Positions 26,019-34,359 of a stretch of 64,000 nt of DNA are shown here, one piece after another. How positions within the stretch are numbered: position 1 is the stretch's first letter; every line of letters begins with the position of its first letter. The position numbers and the translations under genes were made by a program. This stretch comes from Chryseosolibacter sp964493505 (GTDB lineage Bacteria; Bacteroidota; Bacteroidia; Cytophagales; Cyclobacteriaceae): NCBI GenBank assembly GCA_964493505.1, contig CAZBNP010000013.1:75612-139611 (forward strand). The letters are read 5' to 3'. Below the pieces are notes generated by a model. It saw only the letters and a list, made by a program, of their open reading frames with translations. It ran no database searches and was not told the DNA's origin.

Positions 26019-27599
26019 ATGCGCCTTTCGCAACGACAATTAGTGGCTCTCGAACTCTCCATAGTCGTTTTTTTCTGCTTTGTCCCGCTTCTTTTCACTA
26101 ACCCGTACCGAATCAATATTTTCCTGTCCTGGGAGGGGGCTTACAGGATGTATCTCGGACAGGTGCCATTCCGCGACTTTTCCCTGCCCATGGGCTACGC
26201 ATACTGGGTAATCCCGGCCCTGTTTTTCAAAATATTCGGCCCCTACTACTACAGTCTTATTAAGGCGCAGGTATTGATCAACCTGATCTCGGTATTCAGC
26301 TTCCGGTCAATTTTGAAACAACTCAATGTCAGACCTGTCGTTATCCTTCTCTCCGTCCTGGTCTACTGCCTTTCCTTCGTATCGTTCAATTTCTGGCCGT
26401 GGTATAATAACACGGTTATCGCGTTCGAACTTGTCACGATCTATTTCGCACTGCGCCTGGTCTTCGCCGATCCGGGATGGCGCCTGTGGCTGTACGCCGG
26501 ACTTACCGGATTCTTTGCATTCGTTACGATCTGGACCAAGCAGGACGCCGGGGGAATGGGCCTCATGATCATCTATGGCATACTGACGTACAACGCCTGG
26601 CTGGACAAATCGATAAAAAAATGGGTGATCTTCACCGGCGCGTTCACTCTATTTGCCCTCGCCTTCGTGTTACCGGTCTTGCAATACGACTTTCTTTATT
26701 GGTTCAATTACGGTCAGTCTCCCCATCAATCAAGGCTCGTCTTGATCGACCTCCTTAATGCGATCCTGGGTTGGGCCTATTGGGAAAAGTTCTTCTTGCT
26801 GATGATTGTTCTATTTATCCTTGACAAGGCGCGCTCAGGGCGCGCGTTCTTTGAAAACAAACAACAAACGTTGTTCGCATTTCTTTGTCTTGCTATGATC
26901 CTGCAGGCCTGCGTAATTCCAGTCACGAGTCCGGTGCCGGACAAAAATGAAGTATTCTTCTACGGGTTCGGGTTCGCCTATATACTCAACAACCTGAAAC
27001 TCGGGCTCGACCTCAACCGCCTGCCCTATCTCGCATTCATTCTTGTTCTGGTCGGCTTCTGGTGGAGCGGGATCTACTGGCGAAATATCGAACGGATTAT
27101 TTCAAAGAAGCCGAGTGTAATTGAACGCAACGAAGAAAGGAACGTGCACAAATACCGGCTCGCAACAGAATACAAAACTATGGAGCGGTTGTTTCTGGCA
27201 GAATCGACACTGGAGGGGATCAGGAAAATCAAGGAACTGGACATTGTAAAAGCGCGGAAAGAAAAACTTCGCGTATTGAATATGAGCGAGCTCACATCTC
27301 TGGCCTGGGAGATTCCGTACACACCCCCTGTCGATCAGCCCCTCTGGTATCACCAGAATGTTGCCATCTGGCAGGAGGAGGTCGACGAATTCTGCGAAAA
27401 AATCAAAAACGGGGAATACGACGTCGTCATCTTCGAAACAGTTTCACGCCGCGAGGTGATTAATTTTTTTCCGATGGACGTCAGGGACTGCCTGATGGAG
27501 CACTATAACTATGAGTTCACCTTTCTGGCGCCGCGTTCGCCAGAGGAATCATTCATCGATGTCTTTACTCTGCTCCCAAGCTCAAACGCAACGCGGTAG
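26019..27599 (+). CDS. GT-C-like integral membrane glycosyltransferase
   Basis: 526 residues with about ten membrane segments in residues 8-350 and a soluble C-terminal part (about 360-526). After the first membrane segment, the first extracytoplasmic loop has WEGAYRMYLGQVPFRDFSLPMGYAYW (as WEGAYRMYLGQVPFRDF and SLPMGYAYW). This pattern (acidic residue, then GQVPFRDF) is typical of GT-C enzymes of the GT39/GT83/ArnT sort, which use polyprenyl-phosphate sugars outside the membrane. Next to the DprE1/DprE2-like genes, it is a good candidate to use the polyprenyl-phospho-pentose they make. That link is inference from position. It converges with the TolC-like gene. Confidence 0.78.
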   Translation: MRLSQRQLVALELSIVVFFCFVPLLFTNPYRINIFLSWEGAYRMYLGQVPFRDFSLPMGYAYWVIPALFFKIFGPYYYSLIKAQVLINLISVFSFRSILKQLNVRPVVILLSVLVYCLSFVSFNFWPWYNNTVIAFELVTIYFALRLVFADPGWRLWLYAGLTGFFAFVTIWTKQDAGGMGLMIIYGILTYNAWLDKSIKKWVIFTGAFTLFALAFVLPVLQYDFLYWFNYGQSPHQSRLVLIDLLNAILGWAYWEKFFLLMIVLFILDKARSGRAFFENKQQTLFAFLCLAMILQACVIPVTSPVPDKNEVFFYGFGFAYILNNLKLGLDLNRLPYLAFILVLVGFWWSGIYWRNIERIISKKPSVIERNEERNVHKYRLATEYKTMERLFLAESTLEGIRKIKELDIVKARKEKLRVLNMSELTSLAWEIPYTPPVDQPLWYHQNVAIWQEEVDEFCEKIKNGEYDVVIFETVSRREVINFFPMDVRDCLMEHYNYEFTFLAPRSPEESFIDVFTLLPSSNATR

Positions 27600-27624
27600 C
27601 CGATGATGACGATGAGATCATGGC

Positions 27625-28335
27625 TTACCGCACATCCTCCAGCCGCATGCCAATCCATTGTTCAAGATCAAGTTTCGCATTCCTGAAATCGCGCTCGGCC
27701 ATAAGCTGCGCTTTCACCGCTTCATTGTAGGAAGCGAGGCTTGTCGAGTAGGTCTCAAAAACGATCTCTCCGCGTCTGAACTGCTGTTCGGTAAGTTTAT
27801 GAGACGTCTCGTTGTCGAGCAGTGTCTGCGATTGAAGATTGAACAGCTTCTCCAGCATCACATACTCGTTGTATAGCCGTAACACGGTGTTGCGAACTGT
27901 TAGCTTCTGAGTATTCACATTTGCTTCCGCGACAATCAGCTCTTCCCGGCTCTTCCTGATGTCGTAGGGTATAGTAAAAAAAGTACCCAGTGTAAAGGTA
28001 ATGCCGAAATTATACAGCGGGTAAAACGACGAGCGGTAGTCAGACAACAGGTCGGCTCTCTCATCGATATTGAACTGGTTCAGGTTACCCGAGATCCGAA
28101 TCGTTTCAAGCCAGCTGGCATTGTTCTGTTTCACATTATAGGCTGCGATCCTTACCTGATGACGAATAGCTTCGTTCTCAGGATAATTTCGCCAGGCAAG
28201 TTGAACCAGCTTTTCCGCGAAGTCTCCGTTCCGGGAATTTTCAGGCAAAATGACCTTGTTGTAATCAACAGGCTGCCCAAGTAAGGGCACAGTGATCACA
28301 AAAAAAAATACAGCAGCTATAATTTTGATTGTCAT
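27625..28335 (-). CDS. Half-size TolC-like protein
   Basis: 236 residues with a signal peptide (MTIKIIAAVFFFVITVPLLGQ). The mature part has long helices with TolC/OEP features: AIRHQVRIAAYNVKQNNASW, a beta-strand pair (FYPLYNFGITFTLGTFFTIP), then ANVNTQKLTVRNTVLRLYNEYV and SHKLTEQQFRRGEIVFETYSTSLASYNEAVKAQL (split as SHKLTEQQFRRGEI and VFETYSTSLASYNEAVKA). A normal TolC protomer has two such helix-strand repeats in 400-480 residues; here there is only one. It is next to the O-antigen ligase gene and close to Wzc, so it may form part of an export channel. The ATG at 28335 is chosen; an upstream extension to 28443 would overlap the ligase gene and hide the signal peptide. Confidence 0.78.
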   Translation of the reverse strand: MTIKIIAAVFFFVITVPLLGQPVDYNKVILPENSRNGDFAEKLVQLAWRNYPENEAIRHQVRIAAYNVKQNNASWLETIRISGNLNQFNIDERADLLSDYRSSFYPLYNFGITFTLGTFFTIPYDIRKSREELIVAEANVNTQKLTVRNTVLRLYNEYVMLEKLFNLQSQTLLDNETSHKLTEQQFRRGEIVFETYSTSLASYNEAVKAQLMAERDFRNAKLDLEQWIGMRLEDVR

Positions 28336-28381
28336 AGAATATTGATTTACGGACGCTTGGTATACAGTCGGTTTCAAATAA

Positions 28382-29818
28382 TCATACCATATCCACAGAG
28401 AACAATTTTCTTTCAAACGTTCCAATTTTAATGACCAGCGCATAGGTTGCGAACACCACTACGTTAATCGGTTTGGCGAACATGGCGTCCTGTGTAAAAT
28501 GCGCCACAGAAAGCGCCATGAATGGCACGAGGTAAACGAGGAGGTACGTGCGCAACACAGGATCCTTCAAGGCAAAAAAGTTATTGATTCCCTGAAGGAT
28601 CACACAGAAGAACAGTGCGAGGAAAATCAGCAAGCCGACCCATCCGGTTTCCAGTGCGGTAAGCAGATAACCGCTGTCCGGATCCCACTTCCCGGCAAGC
28701 GGGTGGCCGGGCGAATAGCGCGCGCCATTGTGCCCCACGGTGTAGAGTCCTCCGCCAATCGGATGTGCCTGTATGTATTCCTGAAAGGCGAGCCGTTTAT
28801 AGTCACGCACTGCCATCGAAGGATCGTCCGATGCTTTGAAGGTTGACCGAAGCCGGGTTATCGTACCTCCGTAGAAAGGTCCAAATATCAGGGCCGCACC
28901 GAATACTACCAGCGAAGCAGACGCCAGGAGTGCTTTCCGATTGTGAAGCATGATAATGATATAGAATGCGACACCCACAGCCACGAGAGCAATTGCCGTA
29001 CGTGTACCGGAATAGGACATCGCGATCAGCATGATTACCATGGTCCCCGCGCTCGCGAGCTTGAACCGTACACCAAACGGACCCAACGCCAAAACCATCG
29101 CGCTGAGCGCGGCAGCTGCCGCAAAGAGTCCGAACGAAGAAGGATCGGAGAGAAAGGAGAACACCCGGAGCTGCCCCCAGATGATGTACAGGTCTATCCG
29201 CTCGGGTTGTTCATTCATCCACGTCCACTCGAACCCTGTCAGCCCGGCAAATTTCTGATATATCCCGTATAGCCCCACCACCAGTGCTGTTCCCAGCCAG
29301 ACCATTGTAAATTTTTTCACGTCCTTCAGCGACGAGAACATCTGGAAACAGATCACATAGATGAGGAAAGAAATGTTGTTCCGAAGAGATACCAGCCACG
29401 CTACAGGTGAATTTGCGCTGGGATTGAATAGCTGCAACACCTGATAGGCAATCAAGACCAGTAACATAACAGTCACCGGATTTTTGAAAGCGCTCCAATC
29501 GCGTTCCCGCCTGTTGACGAATAGCGCAAAGAAAGCCAGCCCAACCAATGCGTCATAGATCACTCCGACCGGAAACGACATGCTGGCAATCCGGTCAACA
29601 TAGAACATGAACACACCCATGAAAAACAACGTGTAGAAAGCTACACGATAATCGCTGATGGTCGCGGCGACGAAGAGAACAGCGAGCGAAAAACCTGCCA
29701 CTGCAAGACCCACAAAAATGCCGTGTTGTGCTATCAGGTATGTAATCGCTATTGAAAAGAGTAACAATAGCGAAAACACCACAATAGCGGGAATTCTAAT
29801 CGTTCGGTTTGAAATCAT
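28382..29818 (-). CDS. O-antigen ligase/polymerase family membrane protein (Wzy/WaaL-like)
   Basis: 478 residues with about 11-12 membrane segments and one large extracytoplasmic loop. The O-antigen ligase core (PF04932) is visible: SYSGTRTAIALVAVGVAFYIIIML (as SYSGTRTAIALVAVG), then a loop with AVRDYKRLAFQEYIQAHPIGGGLYTVGHNG (RLAFQEYIQ, HPIGGGLYTVGHNG) containing the arginine and histidine expected for lipid-linked glycan binding, and PDSGYLLTALETGWVGLLIFL after it. It acts in the periplasm, polymerising or ligating undecaprenyl-linked repeat units. Flanked by the TolC-like gene and a small membrane protein. Confidence 0.88.
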   Translation of the reverse strand: MISNRTIRIPAIVVFSLLLLFSIAITYLIAQHGIFVGLAVAGFSLAVLFVAATISDYRVAFYTLFFMGVFMFYVDRIASMSFPVGVIYDALVGLAFFALFVNRRERDWSAFKNPVTVMLLVLIAYQVLQLFNPSANSPVAWLVSLRNNISFLIYVICFQMFSSLKDVKKFTMVWLGTALVVGLYGIYQKFAGLTGFEWTWMNEQPERIDLYIIWGQLRVFSFLSDPSSFGLFAAAAALSAMVLALGPFGVRFKLASAGTMVIMLIAMSYSGTRTAIALVAVGVAFYIIIMLHNRKALLASASLVVFGAALIFGPFYGGTITRLRSTFKASDDPSMAVRDYKRLAFQEYIQAHPIGGGLYTVGHNGARYSPGHPLAGKWDPDSGYLLTALETGWVGLLIFLALFFCVILQGINNFFALKDPVLRTYLLVYLVPFMALSVAHFTQDAMFAKPINVVVFATYALVIKIGTFERKLFSVDMV

Positions 29819-29836
29819 GCGTTCTCTTTGATGAGA

Positions 29837-29977
29837 CTATTCCAGGATCAGAATCTTCAGGAAGATCATCACGTAGATACCAAACACAAACAGTATCGCG
29901 ACAATCCTGTTCAGCGCCAAACCAGAGAATGAACCGGGATTTGAGCTTTCGTCTCTTTCATCGTCATCTTCTATCAT
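29837..29977 (-). CDS. Small membrane protein of 46 residues
   Basis: Starts with ATG 11 bases after the glycosyltransferase stop and ends 18 bases before the O-antigen ligase start, all in the same direction, so it fills the gap neatly. The first half is acidic and polar (MIEDDDERDESSNPGS), and the second half is one hydrophobic helix (IVAILFVFGIYVMIFLKILIL). This layout of a cytosolic acidic head and a single membrane anchor looks like a genuine small protein rather than chance. Function unknown; it may assist the polymerase or ligase. No family recognised. Confidence 0.5.
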   Translation of the reverse strand: MIEDDDERDESSNPGSFSGLALNRIVAILFVFGIYVMIFLKILILE

Positions 29978-29988
29978 GGTAGTCGTCG

Positions 29989-31230
29989 TTAACGGATCAC
30001 CGCCTCTCCGGGCGCTTTGATATGCTTGTTCTCCAGGATATCCCAGAACTGCCTGACCCGGGCTGTCCATGTATTGGAGTTCGCCACCGTTGTCCGTGCA
30101 AGGACTTTTTTATCGTCATTTTCCGCAATTGCCTGGTCGATAAGCTGCACGAACTCGCCCGCGTCATGACCGATATAGATTACATCAGAAAAGCTCCGGA
30201 TATCCTCCGAAAAATCGGTTGCCACGACCGGCCGACCGGCCGCCAGGTACTCATTGATCTTGAGCGGATATATACTCCGCGTCAGCTTGTTCTTTTTGAA
30301 GGGAATCAGGGCGCAGTCAAAATATTGCAGATACGCGGGGAGCTCATCTATCTTCCTGGGTCCGGTCATGATGACATTGGGAGCGTCGGTCAGGCCAATA
30401 CTCCGGTGTTCGGGCGTGTTCACCGGTCCCACCATCGCTATGATCTTGTCGGGATGGTAGTCGATCACCGCCTTGAGCACCTGGTAGTCAATTCTTGTTT
30501 CAATGTTGCCGGTGTATCCGATGATTTTTTTTCCCTCCGCCCGTGCCAGCTCCGCCGGGCGTGGATACCTTTCCGAAAGCGCACGCTGGAAACTGCTGAA
30601 GTCGGCGGCATTGGGGTGAAGATAGACCTGATCGGAGTGTTGAAGTTTCAGTCGCCTCAGTTCGCGGGAGGTCGTCAGGGTGACATCAAACTTCCTTACG
30701 ATATCCTCCTCGAGTCGCGTTCCATGCCTGGCGGTGTACGGAGCTTGTGTTAGGTCGTCAATCGATTGATAGACTTTTTTCAAGGGCCGGATATCATCCG
30801 GAAAATCGCGACACAAATAGGGATCGAAGGCGTTAAGGAATACAAATTCCGAGACCCCATAGTCGCTAATGATTCTCCTCATCACGTTAAATACAGTCTC
30901 GTCGTTGCGCCGGGCGAGATAGTCGTATAAACGGCCCTCAGGCAGGAAGTTGATCGGCAACGTCATGCGAGGTGTGACCATTACCAGCCGCCCGGGATAC
31001 TTGTCCGAAGTGGTATAAATATTCCTGCCTTTTAACAATGCTTCCTTGCGTCGCTGAATTGATGGTTTGCGAATTCCAAAAACAAAGTCCTTTACGGAAA
31101 AAGGATGATCGATATAGAATACCCGGTTGTTTTTCGCAAACTCCTTTGCCAGCGAAAATGCTGGCGACGAATACAGCGCATCCCACCGGGCCAGCCCCAG
31201 AATTATCAAATCACTATCTCTCAGCATCAT
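29989..31230 (-). CDS. Glycosyltransferase, GT-B type
   Basis: 413 residues, soluble. The N-terminal half has DLIILGLARWDALYSSPAF and VFYIDHPFSVKDF; the C-terminal half has IIGYTGNIETRIDYQVL, IAMVGPV, IMTGPRKIDELPAYLQYFDCALIPF (as IMTGPRKIDELPAYL, QYFDCALIPF) and the donor-binding motif YPLKINEYLAAGRPVVATDF, typical of GT4/GT1-like enzymes that act on exopolysaccharide precursors. Either of two adjacent ATGs (31230 or 31227) may be used. It heads a minus-strand group with the 46-residue membrane protein, the ligase and the TolC-like gene. Confidence 0.88.
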   Translation of the reverse strand: MMLRDSDLIILGLARWDALYSSPAFSLAKEFAKNNRVFYIDHPFSVKDFVFGIRKPSIQRRKEALLKGRNIYTTSDKYPGRLVMVTPRMTLPINFLPEGRLYDYLARRNDETVFNVMRRIISDYGVSEFVFLNAFDPYLCRDFPDDIRPLKKVYQSIDDLTQAPYTARHGTRLEEDIVRKFDVTLTTSRELRRLKLQHSDQVYLHPNAADFSSFQRALSERYPRPAELARAEGKKIIGYTGNIETRIDYQVLKAVIDYHPDKIIAMVGPVNTPEHRSIGLTDAPNVIMTGPRKIDELPAYLQYFDCALIPFKKNKLTRSIYPLKINEYLAAGRPVVATDFSEDIRSFSDVIYIGHDAGEFVQLIDQAIAENDDKKVLARTTVANSNTWTARVRQFWDILENKHIKAPGEAVIR

Positions 31231-31342
31231 CTCTCATTATACCGCTGCCAGTTAAAAAATCTGTACCAGTCGGGTGAGAAATAACCGGCAGTAAGAAGGC
31301 CAAAAACCGAAATAATTGAATCGTTCGTTATAAATTGCCCCC

Positions 31343-31921
31343 ATGAAACGAATCCTCATCATAATCCTGATCATCATCCTCCTGATCGCGGGCGGGGGCT
31401 ATTACTATTATAAGATAGTCATGCCGGGCATGATCGCCGACGCCGTCGTTTCAGGGTCAGTACCCGAGTATGTTCCTGAACGCATACAAGAGAAGATCGA
31501 GAAGATTCGCCAGCCGGTGAACCAGGGGACCGAAGCTATGATTAAGAGAATGCATGAACGGCACTTATCCCTGGATGATATTCTGGCGGCAGTTGACAAC
31601 CTGACAGCCGAACAGATCTACAGGTTCCTCGACGACGTCAACGACAAGAAACCTAAATCGTCGGACAAGGTATTTGACCTTATATTACTACACTTTCCGA
31701 CCAAATTCGACGCAGAGGTTTTCCGTGAGCCGTTCAATCAATACAGCGAATACGACAAAATCAAAGGCGCCATCACCTATGCGAACCTAAACAGGAATGC
31801 CCTTAAGATAGACATCTCGACCATTAAGGCTATTATCAAAAAAATTCTCATTGAGAAGGAAAAAGAGGTCAGGGGGAAATTCAACATCGAAGACCTGAAA
31901 TATAAAACGACGGTTCCCTGA
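31343..31921 (+). CDS. Single-pass membrane protein of unknown function
   Basis: 192 residues. One N-terminal membrane segment (about 4-23, almost all I and L), then a charged, helical extracytoplasmic or cytosolic domain with KIEKIRQPVNQGTEAMIKRM, HLSLDDILAAVDNLTAEQIYRFL and a lysine-rich C-terminal helix. No catalytic motif and no family recognised. It stands alone on the plus strand between two minus-strand polysaccharide genes, 4 bases from the convergent wzc-like gene, so it may serve the polysaccharide machinery, but that is only positional. Confidence 0.7.
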   Translation: MKRILIIILIIILLIAGGGYYYYKIVMPGMIADAVVSGSVPEYVPERIQEKIEKIRQPVNQGTEAMIKRMHERHLSLDDILAAVDNLTAEQIYRFLDDVNDKKPKSSDKVFDLILLHFPTKFDAEVFREPFNQYSEYDKIKGAITYANLNRNALKIDISTIKAIIKKILIEKEKEVRGKFNIEDLKYKTTVP

Positions 31922-31925
31922 TCCT

Positions 31926-34145
31926 TCAAATCTTCAAGTCCTTCGTTTCGACGCGATTGACGACGCATCCACCAAACTTCTTTCCGATCGCTTTGAAGTA
32001 TTGCACAGCTTCCCGGTCCATCTGACGCAACGACGTCGTGGCGGAGAACACCGCCACTAACTTATCTGCATACCGTACCAACTCTTTCGTATCGGAATAG
32101 TCATTCATAGAGGCGCCCTCCATCAGAACGTAGTCAAAACTTTCGGACAGGATCGCTACCAGATTCTTGAAATCGCGACCGGAAAGGATTTCCGCAGGCG
32201 ACTCACTGCCGCCACCTGAGTTTCCGACAATGTAAATATTCTTGTACTTGGTCGGGTTGATGAGGTCGTATGAGTTCTCATGCTCATACTCAGGTTCCAG
32301 CTTCCTGTCCGCTTCCGCCGACCCGGCCAGCAACTTGTGTTTCTTTGTGTCCAGAACTTTCAGGTCACTCTGGCCTCTTCCCAATATCTGAGACAAAGAG
32401 TTGTTCTTGAAGTTCGTATCCAGTATGAGCACACGCTTGTCCAGGAGGCTCAAAGCATAAGCAAGCGAAAACGTTACAAACGTTTTCCCATCCCGTCTCC
32501 TCGGACTGGTGAAGAGGATCACTTTGGCGTTCATCGTTTCAATTTCGTGGCGAAATTTCCTCAACAGGGATTTAAATATTTCAACCTCTTCGCCGCTGTC
32601 CTGCTGATTAAAGTATGTCCGTATATTAAAGCTACGGCCATCAATTCGGTTCAAAACTCCGGCAATCGGAAGGTTGACCATCCTCTTGAAACGCTCGGGA
32701 GTGCGGATCGAACCGTCCATAAGCTCGATCGCCGTGATAAACATCACGCAGAATACAAAGCAGGCAAATGCGGCGAGCGCGATGATGATGATACGTATCC
32801 CGGGCTCGGGATACACGGGCGGAGTTGCGGCCAATACAAGTCGTAGGTCATTTGACATGAGCTGACGGTTTCTGGCTTCGTTATACTTGTCGAGTGCCAG
32901 GTTGTATTCCTGAGTTGCCAGCTCAACCTCCTTCTGGATAGTCGCCAGTTCCGCTTCCTTATTGGCATATCCCGAGAAACTGAAGTTTATCGCCCGGATC
33001 TTGGCCTCCGTGTTCTCCAGGTCATTTCGCTGAACTTCCAGTTCGATCACCTTCTCTTTCTTCTGATATTGAAGGTCGGTAATGGTATGTCCGGGGGTTG
33101 CCAACGCTCCCTGGCGCTGCGAATTATTCTGCGCGATGCCCAGCTCTTCGCGGAGAAACTCAAGCGAATCGAGTAAACGCTGGTTGTTACTTCCCTGTGC
33201 GATGTATCGCGCGTTCACTTCGTTTATCTTTGCCCTAAGGTCAAGTATCCGCTGATTGTTGACGGAATTCGTCGGAGCCGACATACGGGCAATGTCTTCA
33301 TCGATCTGTCTGATCTGAAGCTCCAGGCGGCGGACGGTGCTTCTGATCGTAGCTGCCTGCGATTCCAAAACCGAAAGCTGTCCCATTTTCATACCACTCT
33401 CCCCTTCCAGGTTGAAAACATTGTTGTCAGACTTAAACGCCTTCTGAGTCTCGAGTATCCCGTCGAGTTCACGTCTCTTGTTCCGCACCAGCTCTCCCAG
33501 AAACTCAACAGATTCGCTGCTTCGCTCTACCTTGATCGATTCAATGTATCGGATGAATTCTTCGCAAAATGCGTTTGCCGTCAGCGCGGAGAGTCCGGCG
33601 TCATCAGCTGTCACAAAAACATCGATGTAATCTGTGTTCGGAATACGGTGAAAAGTCAGATTGTCTTTGATGTCAGTGTAGTTATACCGGTAGGCCGTGA
33701 AAAAATCGTTAATAAGATTAAACTCGGGATCCGTCGATGTCAGCGGTGAAAATGCCTTCAGTTTTTCCCTGACAATCTTACGTGCCCTTTCAACCTGCTC
33801 CGCGGAGGGAGTGAATACTGATCTGTCCGCCCGGTGAAATGATCGGTTCGCCGGATCCAGATCGTGTAGCAACAACCGGTAAGATGTCAGATTGATCGCC
33901 AGTCCGGAATTCATCGAACTCATCAGATTACTGAACTTTATATCAGCTTCCCGACTGTTGAATTTCTCTTCCGTTAGCGTTACCTGATCGTGAATGGTAA
34001 ACCCAGTCGCCAACTGCGCCTTCGCCATGTAGGTATCCGGCATATCGGTTGTGAAGAGATAAGCCGCAAACGCAGCAATAAGCGGTACTGACATCAGTAT
34101 CCAGATCTTTCTCCACAAGACTTTCCCCAAAAATAAAAGGTCCAT
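31926..34145 (-). CDS. Wzc-like polysaccharide chain-length/BY-kinase family protein with eroded kinase motifs
   Basis: 739 residues. The order is an N-terminal membrane segment (about 13-32), a long periplasmic Wzz-type region with coiled coils (about 200-440), a second membrane segment (about 450-475, IIIIALAAFACFVFCVMFI) and a cytosolic P-loop domain. That domain has a Walker A-like SPRRRDGKT (about 547-555), a Walker A' that reads LILDTNFKNNSL and a Walker B position that reads YVLMEGASMN. The canonical second aspartate-rich A' (DxDxR) and the aspartate of Walker B are thus altered, and there is no C-terminal tyrosine cluster (the end is VVNRVETKDLKI). It probably sets chain length and helps export; kinase activity is doubtful. 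The ATG at 34145 fits the family start; the frame is open to 34223. Confidence 0.88.
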   Translation of the reverse strand: MDLLFLGKVLWRKIWILMSVPLIAAFAAYLFTTDMPDTYMAKAQLATGFTIHDQVTLTEEKFNSREADIKFSNLMSSMNSGLAINLTSYRLLLHDLDPANRSFHRADRSVFTPSAEQVERARKIVREKLKAFSPLTSTDPEFNLINDFFTAYRYNYTDIKDNLTFHRIPNTDYIDVFVTADDAGLSALTANAFCEEFIRYIESIKVERSSESVEFLGELVRNKRRELDGILETQKAFKSDNNVFNLEGESGMKMGQLSVLESQAATIRSTVRRLELQIRQIDEDIARMSAPTNSVNNQRILDLRAKINEVNARYIAQGSNNQRLLDSLEFLREELGIAQNNSQRQGALATPGHTITDLQYQKKEKVIELEVQRNDLENTEAKIRAINFSFSGYANKEAELATIQKEVELATQEYNLALDKYNEARNRQLMSNDLRLVLAATPPVYPEPGIRIIIIALAAFACFVFCVMFITAIELMDGSIRTPERFKRMVNLPIAGVLNRIDGRSFNIRTYFNQQDSGEEVEIFKSLLRKFRHEIETMNAKVILFTSPRRRDGKTFVTFSLAYALSLLDKRVLILDTNFKNNSLSQILGRGQSDLKVLDTKKHKLLAGSAEADRKLEPEYEHENSYDLINPTKYKNIYIVGNSGGGSESPAEILSGRDFKNLVAILSESFDYVLMEGASMNDYSDTKELVRYADKLVAVFSATTSLRQMDREAVQYFKAIGKKFGGCVVNRVETKDLKI

Positions 34146-34359
34146 TGACTGTTGTTTACGATACCTGAAAATTTCACGCCCCCGGCCACCCTGGCTGTTA
34201 AAATCACGAGCCAGGGTTCTCATGCCCGGCCGCGCTCTACTGCCGGATCACATCGGATCGTGAATAACAAAAAGATGCCAACGGTCGGTCATAATCATTC
34301 AGGAACAGAAATTTATGGACGGTTTACATTATCTTTAGCATTCCTCTAAAAGCCTTCGT

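Noticed and set aside
26019..26060. A promoter for the GT-C gene in the 89-base divergent gap, including a CCCGCGCGGG palindrome nearby
   Set aside because: The palindrome is only 10 bases with no flanking operator pattern, and no TTTG-N19-TAnnTTTG match was found.
30022..30753. A 243-codon open frame on the plus strand
   Set aside because: Antisense to a clear GT-B glycosyltransferase; rich in R, G and I with no motif.
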